A program made the translations under genes and the position numbers. This document shows, piece after piece, positions 1 through 5,635 of a stretch of DNA of 7,606 nucleotides. Source of the DNA: Desulfobulbaceae bacterium (lineage in GTDB: Bacteria > Desulfobacterota > Desulfobulbia > Desulfobulbales > Desulfocapsaceae); NCBI GenBank assembly GCA_024643445.1, contig JAHEMX010000167.1, positions 1 through 7,606 on the forward strand, given 5' to 3'. The number at the start of each line of letters is the position of its first letter. Positions within the stretch are counted from its first letter, which is position 1. A model generated the notes under the pieces. That model searched no databases. It worked only from the letters and a program-made list of their open reading frames with translations, and was not told the origin of the DNA.

Positions 1-397
1 AGACCATCAGGGTGCCGGTCACTATCAGCATCACACAGACGAGCAGAACAGAGTCAAACAGATGCTCGAGCCGGTCTTTGAGGGTCAAGCCGACAATGAC
101 CGCCGGTATGGTGGCAATGACAATATAACAATCCCACAGCAGATGATGACGGACATTGTCCGCCCGTGCCCCATTGAGCCATTGAATAGGCGCTGCAATC
201 ATGGCCAGAAGCTCTCTTCTGAACACCAGCAACACCGAGACAAGGGTACCAAGATGAAGCATCACATCAAAAACGATGGACTGATCCTGGAAGCCGAGAA
301 TATGGGAACCAAGCACCAGGTGCCCCGAACTTGAAACCGGCAGAAACTCGGTTGCCCCTTGCAGAAATCCGAGCAAAACGGCTTTAAGCAATTCCAA
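1..397 (-). CDS. uppP: Undecaprenyl-diphosphatase UppP (BacA), 5' part only, cut by the window edge
   Basis: Integral inner-membrane enzyme that dephosphorylates undecaprenyl pyrophosphate, recycling the lipid carrier for peptidoglycan and other surface polymers; it also gives basal bacitracin resistance. About 132 codons are present, reading off the left edge; the family is about 260-280 residues, so roughly half is missing. The N-terminus reads MELLKAVLLGFLQGATEFLP and continues VSSSGHLVLG. This holds the family's (E/Q)xxxE motif (Q13...E17) and the Ser/His segment ending at H26. Hydrophobic helices follow, and the second signature (PGxSRS) must lie outside the window. I chose the TTG at 397 because it gives the usual MxLLxAxxLG start, with GAGGTG four bases upstream. 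A GTG at 409, behind AGGA, would add four residues. No ATG fits. It follows the small-protein terminator, so it probably has its own start signal, though I see no convincing promoter at 410-486. Confidence 0.93.
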   Translation of the reverse strand, partial: MELLKAVLLGFLQGATEFLPVSSSGHLVLGSHILGFQDQSIVFDVMLHLGTLVSVLLVFRRELLAMIAAPIQWLNGARADNVRHHLLWDCYIVIATIPAVIVGLTLKDRLEHLFDSVLLVCVMLIVTGTLMV

Positions 398-486
398 CCG
401 GCACCTCACCCTTCTTCCTGGAATGACGCTCCATCGACCCTCGTTTTGTGATGCTATCCCGAAAGCGGGAAATCTTCGTGAAATCG

Positions 487-521
487 AAAAAAAAAGGTCG
501 GCTGACCCTTGTCAACCGACC
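487..521 (-). terminator. Strong rho-independent terminator of the small exported-protein gene
   Basis: Read on the minus strand, GGTCGGTTGAC and GTCAGCCGACC form an 11-bp stem (one G-U pair) around the loop AAGG, followed at once by nine T residues (487-495 on the plus strand are all A). It lies 34 bases past the small gene's stop and separates that gene from uppP. The T-run is on the minus-strand side only, so it acts in one direction. Confidence 0.93.
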
Positions 522-530
522 CTGCAACCT

Positions 531-551
531 ACAGAAAATCAGGTTTTCTGT
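531..551 (-). other. Perfect 8-bp hairpin in the 3' UTR of the small gene
   Basis: ACAGAAAA and TTTTCTGT pair perfectly around a five-base loop. The hairpin starts a few bases after the small gene's stop codon and precedes the intrinsic terminator, so the mRNA tail holds two hairpins in series. There is no T-run, so it is not itself a standard terminator. It may protect the 3' end from exonucleases (inference). Confidence 0.6.
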
Positions 552-554
552 CAA

Positions 555-761
555 TTAGCAACCTTCGACGCCACCTTTCTTCGGAGTGCTGATCTTCAAT
601 TTGTCACCAGCCTTAAGCTTGTCCGCATCCTCACAGGTCAGGGTAACCTTGTCGCCCTCGACGCCGTCAACAGTGCATTTCAGCTTGGCTGCAAAACCAA
701 GACCCGCTGTTCCTGCGATAAAAAATAAAGCAACCAAGGCAGCCATAATTCTTTTCTTCAT
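555..761 (-). CDS. Small exported protein of unknown function with three cysteines (68 aa)
   Basis: I do not recognise a characterised family. The start MKKRIMAALVALFFIAGTAG is a clear Sec signal peptide, with likely cleavage near A24/A25. The mature part is only about 43 residues and lysine-rich. It reads as a short beta-type module (VDGVEGDKVTLTCEDADKLK, then AGDKLKIS) and ends in GVEGC, so the last residue is a cysteine. Cysteines are C29, C43 and C68, all in the mature part. I chose the ATG at 761 because GGGAGA lies seven bases upstream; the TTG at 767 leaves almost no spacing. The gene follows the TlpA-type thioredoxin gene on the same strand with no terminator between them. It has a good promoter at 929-901, a second weak candidate nearer the start (TTGTGT at 820-815, TATAGT at 796-791, 18-bp spacer) and an intrinsic terminator. 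Possible roles are metal or redox handling in the periplasm (inference). Confidence 0.85.
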   Translation of the reverse strand: MKKRIMAALVALFFIAGTAGLGFAAKLKCTVDGVEGDKVTLTCEDADKLKAGDKLKISTPKKGGVEGC

Positions 762-824
762 GATCAATCTCCCTTTTTCACTAATTATCGACTATACCGG
801 AACCATGTCCCAGCACACAATACC

Positions 825-875
825 TTTACTGATTATCTTCCCTGGACCGTATCCTAGCAGAAAATACACAGTAAA
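825..875 (-). promoter_or_regulatory. Long stem-loop in the 5' leader of the small exported-protein gene
   Basis: On the minus-strand transcript three helices stack. TTTACTG (875-869) pairs with CAGTAAA (831-825), 7 bp. TATTTTC (866-860) pairs with GAAGATA (840-834), 7 bp with one G-U. CTAGGA (857-852) pairs with TCCAGG (846-841), with one A-A mismatch and one G-U, around the loop TACGG. Both G-U pairs work only in the minus-strand RNA; in the opposite RNA they become A-C mismatches. The structure begins about 20 bases after the expected start site of the 929-901 promoter and ends about 64 bases before the ATG. It matches no riboswitch class I recognise. A role in mRNA stability or control is inference. 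Confidence 0.5.
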
Positions 876-900
876 TCCAGCCCCTATTTAAGTGAGAGCT

Positions 901-929
901 AATATACCTGGTAACCAGGTATTTGTCAA
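901..929 (-). promoter_or_regulatory. Near-consensus sigma70-type promoter for the small exported-protein gene
   Basis: On the minus strand a perfect -35, TTGACA (929-924), is separated by exactly 17 bp from a -10, TATATT (906-901, five of six matches). It begins seven bases after the thioredoxin gene's stop codon. Transcription should start near 894, giving a leader of about 130 bases before the small gene's ATG at 761. The small gene can therefore be expressed separately from the thioredoxin gene. Confidence 0.72.
904..922 (-). promoter_or_regulatory. 19-bp palindrome inside the promoter spacer, probable operator
   Basis: ATACCTGGT and ACCAGGTAT are perfect 9-bp inverted arms around one central base. 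The palindrome covers the whole -35/-10 spacer and overlaps the -10 box. A repressor bound here would block RNA polymerase. MerR-type activators also bind spacer palindromes, but they normally work at 19-20 bp spacers, and this one is 17 bp. The regulator is not in the window and I do not match the site to a known motif. In readthrough mRNA from the thioredoxin gene the same bases could form a 7-bp hairpin with a three-base loop, but no T-run follows. Confidence 0.6.
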
Positions 930-935
930 CAGTCC

Positions 936-1433
936 TTATTCGATAATCTGTTTTATATCACGTACAAGTACCGAATGAGCAACATATCCGGTATATTTTT
1001 TCACCACCGTTCCACTGCTGTTTACCAGAAACGAGGTGGGTATCCCGTAGACCCCGCCAAAATCCTTTGTGACGGACTCGTCAGCCATCATTACCGGGTA
1101 ATTGATTCCCTTTTTTTCAATGAGGCTGCGTACCACATCCTTGTCCTGATCAACGGAGATGCCGATGACCGAAAACCCCTGCTTTTCATACTCCTCCTGC
1201 AACTCGATAAGGTTTGGTATCTCCTGAACACAAGGAGGACACCAGGTGGCAAAAAAGATAACCAGCAAGGATTTGTCTGCAAAGGACTTACTGGCGACCT
1301 GCTTACCCGTCAGGACATCTTCGAGCGAAAATGACGGCATTTTTTGGGCCGACCACGCAGGAGCAGCGCCAAACATTCCCGTCAAGAGGCAGGCCGATAG
1401 AAAAAGTGCGAAAAAATAGCTGTGTTTGCGCAT
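936..1433 (-). CDS. Periplasmic TlpA/ResA-family thiol-disulfide oxidoreductase (165 aa)
   Basis: A thioredoxin-fold protein exported to the periplasm. Members reduce or exchange disulfides, for example during cytochrome c maturation. Residues 1-29 are a signal peptide ending AWSA-Q. Residues 30-165 are the AhpC/TSA-type thioredoxin domain, with the redox motif WCPPC at 64-68 after the strand LLVIFFAT, and cis-proline P132 in YGIPTSF. VSVIGISVDQD-type and GVYGIP segments are typical of the TlpA/ResA group. An LSAC at 12-15 resembles a lipobox, but it sits early and is followed by a good ordinary cleavage site, so I favour a soluble protein. The start ATG at 1433 has AAGGAA six bases upstream. 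The gene lies directly upstream of the small three-cysteine protein gene, with no terminator between. The substrate cannot be told from sequence: cytochrome c maturation is possible, but no cytochrome genes are nearby. Confidence 0.9.
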   Translation of the reverse strand: MRKHSYFFALFLSACLLTGMFGAAPAWSAQKMPSFSLEDVLTGKQVASKSFADKSLLVIFFATWCPPCVQEIPNLIELQEEYEKQGFSVIGISVDQDKDVVRSLIEKKGINYPVMMADESVTKDFGGVYGIPTSFLVNSSGTVVKKYTGYVAHSVLVRDIKQIIE

Positions 1434-1545
1434 GGTAATTTCCTTATAACTTTTGTATCTTTCAGATCAATGATACCGTTCCGTACCATATTATTCCATA
1501 GTAATGTATTAATGAATGGTGGCAAGTAAGGATTTGTTAAAATAC

Positions 1546-1573
1546 TTGAAAAAGACTTCATCTTTGCTATCGT
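1546..1573 (+). promoter_or_regulatory. Candidate promoter of the surA-rodZ-recO cluster
   Basis: TTGAAA (1546-1551, five of six) and TATCGT (1568-1573, four of six) are separated by 16 bp, about 105 bases before the SurA-type gene. The divergent gap 1434-1678 must also hold the thioredoxin gene's promoter. It contains AT-rich stretches (1480-1515) but no minus-strand box pair I would defend, and no terminator or RNA gene. Confidence 0.35.
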
Positions 1574-1678
1574 CCACCTTTCTTGGCCACCGGGAAGGCG
1601 AACAAACCGTTCTCGGAGTCTCGTCTGAAACAGTGACCGGACGCTAAAAAACGAAGGACTTACATTCTGGATTACAAC

Positions 1679-2707
1679 ATGAAATCACAAACAAAAAAAG
1701 CCCCCTGGCCGATCCTCATCAAACCGTGCTGTCTGTCTCTTTTACTTCTCTCGATGCTCTTTTCAGTGATGGTGCAGGCAGAAGTAATCGACCGGGTGGT
1801 AGCGGAGGTAAATGATGATATCATTACCCTATCCGACGTTGACGAGGAAGGGGCAACCGTTTACCAGAAAATCATCAAGGATGCACCGCCGGAGGAAAGA
1901 GAGTCAATCCTGATGCAGACCCAGCAGGAAGTGCTCAATGGTCTCATCGATAAATCCCTGATTACCCAGGAAGCTGCAAAGCAGGGTGTTACCGTTTCAG
2001 ATGAAGAGCTTGACGCTGCCATTGAACAGATCATTGCCACGAATAATATCACCAGAGAGGTTTTTCTCGCACAACTGCAGGAAGACGGACTCAGCGAAAA
2101 AGTGTACCGAAGCAACCTGAGAAGCCAGATCTATCAGAACAAACTGGTGAGCAGAGAAGTGCGATCAAAAATTATTATCACCGAGGACATGATACTCGAC
2201 TTCTATGATACCAAATACACAAGCCAGGTGAACGAAGGGAGTTATTATCTGCTGCAGATCGGTACGAGCTGGGAAAAAGGAAAGGAGAACAAGTCCGCCG
2301 AAGTACTGCCGGAAGACAGGGCCGAAGCACTGAAAAAGGCGGAACGCATCCAGAAGCTGGCAAAAAGCGGACAGGATTTCAGGGACTTAGCTCGCCGTTT
2401 TTCAGATCTTCCATCAGCCCGGGATGGCGGTGACATCGGCGTGTTCGATGAAGATGAGATGGCCGATTATATGAAAAGCGCCGTCAAATCACTCAAGGCC
2501 GGCGAAATAAGCCCGATTGTTGAAACTCCTGTCGGTTATCAATTTTTTATGGTTCTCTCCAATAAGGAGGGGGGAATAGTTATGCGGGCACCCTACGACA
2601 CGGTAAAAGAGGAGATACGGGATCGACTGTTCAGAGAGGCCATGCAGAAGGAATTTAAGGACTGGATAAAAGGTATAAGAGATCGGGCCTACATCAGAAA
2701 ACTATAA
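1679..2707 (+). CDS. SurA-type periplasmic chaperone / peptidyl-prolyl isomerase (342 aa)
   Basis: Helps outer-membrane proteins cross and fold in the periplasm and can isomerise prolyl bonds. Residues 1-34 are a long signal peptide (hydrophobic LSLLLLSMLFSVMV, cleavage after VQA). Residues 35-170 are the SurA N-terminal chaperone region, starting with the family pattern VIDRVVAEVNDDIITLSDVD. Residues about 186-297 are a parvulin (PpiC/rotamase) domain, with FSDLPSARDGGDIGVF and GEISPIVETPVGYQFFMVL; the usual GYH histidine is Q287 here. A helical tail (308-342) returns to the chaperone core. E. coli SurA has two parvulin domains and about 428 residues; this protein has one, as is common outside gammaproteobacteria. 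The start ATG has only a weak GGA seven bases upstream. A better AAGGA lies 20 bases away, so initiation may be weak. It heads the cluster with RodZ and RecO. Confidence 0.88.
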   Translation: MKSQTKKAPWPILIKPCCLSLLLLSMLFSVMVQAEVIDRVVAEVNDDIITLSDVDEEGATVYQKIIKDAPPEERESILMQTQQEVLNGLIDKSLITQEAAKQGVTVSDEELDAAIEQIIATNNITREVFLAQLQEDGLSEKVYRSNLRSQIYQNKLVSREVRSKIIITEDMILDFYDTKYTSQVNEGSYYLLQIGTSWEKGKENKSAEVLPEDRAEALKKAERIQKLAKSGQDFRDLARRFSDLPSARDGGDIGVFDEDEMADYMKSAVKSLKAGEISPIVETPVGYQFFMVLSNKEGGIVMRAPYDTVKEEIRDRLFREAMQKEFKDWIKGIRDRAYIRKL

Positions 2708-2782
2708 GAAACCTGATCGGACAAAAACAGCACTCCGCGCTCAAACTGGATGCGGGCTGACAAAACAGAATGGGACCACGAT

Positions 2783-3625
2783 ATGGAAACTCGCCGCGCC
2801 GCGCCTAATCATGAAACCGTAGGGGAGCTTTTTAGAAAACTGCGCATGGAGAGGTCTCTGGAAATAACAGATATCGCCCAGGAGACAAGAATTCCCCCGG
2901 AGACGCTCCGGGCCATGGAGGCTGATGATTATTCAATGTTGCCGGCAAAGGCATTTGCCCGGGGATTCTACGGCCTTTATGCCAAACTGCTTGGTCTCAA
3001 CCAGGAAGAAGTTGTACAGCGTTTTTCCGAGGAATATGCCCAGGACTCTCACGGTCGAAACAAGGAGGATGCCTCTTCACAAAGCTGGGGAGAAGATAAT
3101 ATCAGCAGTATAGCAGAGCGTCCATCCCACACCGTCGGATCGATCATCAGTTTTTCTCTTGTGGTCATCATTCTCGTGGGAGCCGGCATCAGCTGGTACG
3201 CCGGCTACAATCCCGCCAAACAGATCAGCAACTGGCTCAGAGGTTTCCAGGAAACGGTCGAGGTGGTGAATGAACCGGCGACTCAGGCGAACCAGCAGGT
3301 CTCTCCGGCAGAACAGAGCACCCAGCAGGCACTGCCGCAGCTTCCAGAGCCGGTGGAAAAACCAGCCACGCAGGAGACTAAGTACCGTCTTGTCGCCGAA
3401 TTCCAGCAGCCGGCAAACATTACCATCCGTCTTGACGACGCCGCACCTGAACAACTCAGTCTTCCTGCCGGAAGTATAGAGTCATGGCAGGCAGATCAGC
3501 ACATTGTCCTGGAACTGCCGATTGATGCCCCGGTGCGCCTCTACCTTAACGGTATCATTGTCCCGCTGCCGCCTGCCGTTGATGGCAAGATCATTGTCTC
3601 GATACCGGAATATTTTCGCGAATGA
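2783..3625 (+). CDS. rodZ: RodZ-type protein: cytoplasmic HTH, one membrane helix, periplasmic DUF4115 domain (280 aa)
   Basis: RodZ links the MreB cytoskeleton to the rod-shape (elongasome) machinery. Residues 11-80 form a Cro/C1-like helix-turn-helix of the RodZ type (ETVGELFRKLRMERSLEITD, then IAQETRIPPETLRAMEADDY and LPAKAFARGFYGLYAKLLGL). In E. coli this fold binds MreB rather than DNA. Residues about 118-141 are one transmembrane helix (VGSIISFSLVVIILVGAGIS), followed by a Gln/Pro/Glu-rich periplasmic linker (160-200). Residues 201-280 are a beta-rich DUF4115-like domain (YRLVAEFQQPANITIRLDDA to the end). Order and length fit RodZ (about 250-340 residues). I chose the ATG at 2783 because GGGA lies upstream at fair spacing; the in-frame ATG at 2750 has no ribosome site but would add 11 residues. 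It follows the SurA-type gene closely, and its stop is four bases before recO. Confidence 0.87.
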   Translation: METRRAAPNHETVGELFRKLRMERSLEITDIAQETRIPPETLRAMEADDYSMLPAKAFARGFYGLYAKLLGLNQEEVVQRFSEEYAQDSHGRNKEDASSQSWGEDNISSIAERPSHTVGSIISFSLVVIILVGAGISWYAGYNPAKQISNWLRGFQETVEVVNEPATQANQQVSPAEQSTQQALPQLPEPVEKPATQETKYRLVAEFQQPANITIRLDDAAPEQLSLPAGSIESWQADQHIVLELPIDAPVRLYLNGIIVPLPPAVDGKIIVSIPEYFRE

Positions 3626-3629
3626 AATA

Positions 3630-4388
3630 ATGGCAAGTGTTCGTGCCAACCTGCCGGCAGTTGTTCTGGATTCTTACGACCATGGCGAAGCAGATAAAAT
3701 CGTCACGTTTTTCTGCCAGGGTATAGGCAGACTGACCACCATTGCCAAGGGTGCGCATCGGAGCAAGAAACGATTTGTTAACAAACTGGAGCTGTTTTCA
3801 TTCCTGCAAATCTCCTATTCGCGTTCCGCGCCCGGCAATCTGGCTGTTATTACCGAAGCGGAACTGGTGAACCCCTTTTTGAGCCTGCGCTCAAACCTGT
3901 CCCGCTACCACGCCGCTTCAATCCTGAGGGAGTTCATCCTGCTGGTCACCAGTGAAAAGCTCAACGATGATCATCTCTTCCAGCTCTCTCTCTGGGCGCT
4001 GCATGCACTGGACACCGGGGTGGATCAGAAAACGGTGCTGGCTCTGTTTCTCATCAAGCTCTATGACGTTATCGGCTACCGGCCGGATTTTCTGCAATGC
4101 CGGAGTTGCGGCAAACACTACCCGGCGCAGGCCCCTGCTGTTTTCAGCCCTCGGGCCGGAGGTCTTCTGTGCTCGAGCTGTCTGCCAGACCATGACCACT
4201 CCGGTCGGCAGCTGAGTCCGGGTACGATACAGATGATTATTTCCGTTCAGCAACAACCACTGGCCAGGCTCAATCGGATCAAGCCGAGCACGGTCAATCT
4301 CCGTGAAACCCTGGACTGTCTTTACCGCTATGGCCGTCATTTGTTCCAGAAGGATATCCACTCCTGGAAATGGCTTGGTAGCAGTTGA
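3630..4388 (+). CDS. recO: DNA repair protein RecO (252 aa)
   Basis: RecO works with RecF/RecR in the cytoplasm to load RecA onto SSB-coated single-stranded DNA and to anneal complementary strands. Residues 1-80 are the N-terminal OB fold, with VVLDSYDHGEADKIVTFFCQ, then GIGRLTTIAKGAHRSKKRF, the usual RecO start pattern. The rest is the helical domain with a four-cysteine zinc site: C157-x2-C160 and C181-x2-C184 around QAPAVFSPRAGGLL. Length is typical (about 240-260). The frame stays open upstream to 3504, but that part overlaps rodZ in another frame and has no RecO-like sequence. I chose the ATG at 3630, four bases after the rodZ stop. No Shine-Dalgarno is visible, so translation is probably coupled to rodZ. 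Confidence 0.93.
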   Translation: MASVRANLPAVVLDSYDHGEADKIVTFFCQGIGRLTTIAKGAHRSKKRFVNKLELFSFLQISYSRSAPGNLAVITEAELVNPFLSLRSNLSRYHAASILREFILLVTSEKLNDDHLFQLSLWALHALDTGVDQKTVLALFLIKLYDVIGYRPDFLQCRSCGKHYPAQAPAVFSPRAGGLLCSSCLPDHDHSGRQLSPGTIQMIISVQQQPLARLNRIKPSTVNLRETLDCLYRYGRHLFQKDIHSWKWLGSS

Positions 4389-4480
4389 ACGGCTTGCCGC
4401 TCCGCCAATGACCCGACGAACATGAGCAAAAGCGAACCATACGGGGACGCGGACACAAAGAAATGTCTGTTACGATACGC

Positions 4481-4654
4481 TCAGAGATAACAAACTCGTA
4501 AATAGTCTCGTTTTGCGATGGTTAGGGAAAAAAAAGATTATAAGCGAGGCGTAAAATTTTTCTGTTACTTCGGCATACTCAGGTACGTCGTGATGATATA
4601 AAAATTGCAACAACGAAGCAGATGAAGCGTTTTTACGACGCCATCAGAGATAAC
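4481..4654. repeat. Hairpin-forming repeat element bounded by an 11-bp direct repeat (MITE-like)
   Basis: TCAGAGATAAC occurs exactly at 4481-4491 and again at 4644-4654. Between them lies a 152-bp non-coding segment. Near its ends are inverted TCGTAAA (4496-4502) and TTTACGA (4632-4638). Its core is an imperfect palindrome at 4571-4590 (CGGCATAC / GTACGTCG, loop TCAG). AATTTTT (4555-4561) and AAAAATT (4600-4606) sit exactly symmetrically around that core. The left arm is about 27 bases longer, including an A8 run near 4528. The right-hand copy of the direct repeat is also the last 11 bases of the ligase gene, including its stop. This fits insertion of a small non-autonomous element just past that stop, with target-site duplication. 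From memory, elements with TCGTAAA-type ends are dispersed in Desulfobacterota genomes. The rest of the gap (4389-4480) holds nothing I can name. Confidence 0.5.
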
Positions 4655-5558
4655 GGATCTCTCCGCTGTATTCGGTTATCTCCGAACCATCCTCCAGGAC
4701 CAGCTGTAAGCCGCCATCTTCTGTGATTGAGGACACGGTAGCCCGGTACTGCGGACTCGCCATGACATCAAAACCGAAGAGTACCCTTTTGCCGGGAGAA
4801 TCACTCAGTTCCCGCCATCTTCTGATAAGTGGATGGCCGGAGCCGTTGGGGGTGAGGTCCGGCAGGAGTGCTTCTTCGTAGTAATGGAGCAAACCGATAT
4901 TCCAGCTCAGTTTTGCCAGGAAACAATAGGTGAAGGTTTCCAGGTCAACCGGCCGACCGAGATGGCGTCCCAGTGAGGTGGCAGTTGCCTGGATTTCTTC
5001 CGGAAACTGCTCATTGTTGACGTTGATGCCAAAGCCGATCAGACAATACTCCTCCCGTGACCGGGCACCGGTAAGGCTCTCCGCCAGAAAGCCGCCGACC
5101 TTCGAGCCACCGATCAGCACATCATTAATCCAGCGGATGACAGCATCCTGCGCACCGCTTTCACGCACCGCCTCGCAACCGGCAATGCCGGCAGCAACGG
5201 GCAAGAGCAGGCGGGATCGCGGCAGCAGTGTGTTCACATAGATAGTTGAACCCCACAAGCCCCCTTGCGGAGCGTGCCAGTGCCTTGTAAAACGGCCTTT
5301 TGAGCCGGTCAGGCGGTCTGCCAGAATGGTCGTGCCGCTGACAACCGACTTATCCGCCCGTTCAATTGCCGAAATATGGGAGCGTGCCTGCAGCATGGTC
5401 CGGTGCAGTTCGGCGTGATGCTCCAGAACCGAGCCGATTCCCGCGCCGAAACGCAAAATGAGGCTCGCTTCCGGCTCAGGCCAAACATTTGTCCGAACGG
5501 GTAATTCAACATCTTTGATATAGGATCTGAGGCGGGATGCACTGAGTCTGGAATTCAT
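4644..5558 (-). CDS. Biotin-protein-ligase-family enzyme, divergent, no DNA-binding domain (304 aa)
   Basis: Family members activate biotin with ATP and attach it to a lysine of an acceptor protein. Residues about 60-240 are the catalytic fold: KGRFTRHWHAPQGGLW at 87-102 matches the nucleotide-binding GRGRRGRKW segment, RWIND at 142-146 matches KWPND, and K153 stands seven residues after the Asp, as catalytic K183 does in E. coli BirA. IGFGINVNN (174-182) is also typical. Residues 255-304 are the SH3-like C-terminal domain, ending in SGEIRYL. The first 55 residues are not a BirA helix-turn-helix, so it is not a bio-operon repressor of that type. By my hand alignment the biotin-contacting Gln of BirA (Q112) is L83 here, and the STN segment is not recognisable. 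It ends the operon with the biotinyl-like protein, 77 bases downstream of it. There is no visible ribosome site at the ATG (5558), and no in-frame alternative nearby. It could be the cell's normal ligase or a specialised paralogue. Confidence 0.78.
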   Translation of the reverse strand: MNSRLSASRLRSYIKDVELPVRTNVWPEPEASLILRFGAGIGSVLEHHAELHRTMLQARSHISAIERADKSVVSGTTILADRLTGSKGRFTRHWHAPQGGLWGSTIYVNTLLPRSRLLLPVAAGIAGCEAVRESGAQDAVIRWINDVLIGGSKVGGFLAESLTGARSREEYCLIGFGINVNNEQFPEEIQATATSLGRHLGRPVDLETFTYCFLAKLSWNIGLLHYYEEALLPDLTPNGSGHPLIRRWRELSDSPGKRVLFGFDVMASPQYRATVSSITEDGGLQLVLEDGSEITEYSGEIRYL

Positions 5559-5635
5559 GCCGGTATGACTTAGGTGCGCGATTTAAATGGTATTGACAGG
5601 CAGCCTGCGGGTACAAGAGTGCTGTGCGGATACGG

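Noticed and set aside
62..334. Plus-strand 90-codon frame at the left edge
   Set aside because: It is antisense to the clear UppP coding sequence.
423..891. Two plus-strand frames of 101 codons over the small gene
   Set aside because: They run antisense to the terminator, the small gene and its leader, have no ribosome sites and are composition shadows.
904..922. Reading the spacer palindrome as a MerR-type activator site
   Set aside because: MerR-type promoters have 19-20 bp spacers and need distortion. This one has the optimal 17 bp and good boxes, so repression is more likely.
904..922. The same palindrome as a terminator of the thioredoxin gene
   Set aside because: The stem would have a loop of only three bases, and no T-run follows on the minus strand.
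1387..1433. Lipoprotein signal (LSAC at residues 12-15) in the thioredoxin
   Set aside because: The cysteine falls too early in the signal, and a normal AWSA-Q cleavage site follows it.
3504..3629. Upstream extension of the recO reading frame to an ATG at 3504
   Set aside because: It overlaps the coding end of rodZ in another frame, and its sequence is Arg/Ser-rich without RecO character. The RecO start pattern begins at 3630.
4439..4470. GGGGACGCGGACAC with a nearby TGTCTG, resembling flanks of REP-type elements
   Set aside because: The hairpin is only six base pairs, the matching arm is missing, and nothing marks its limits.
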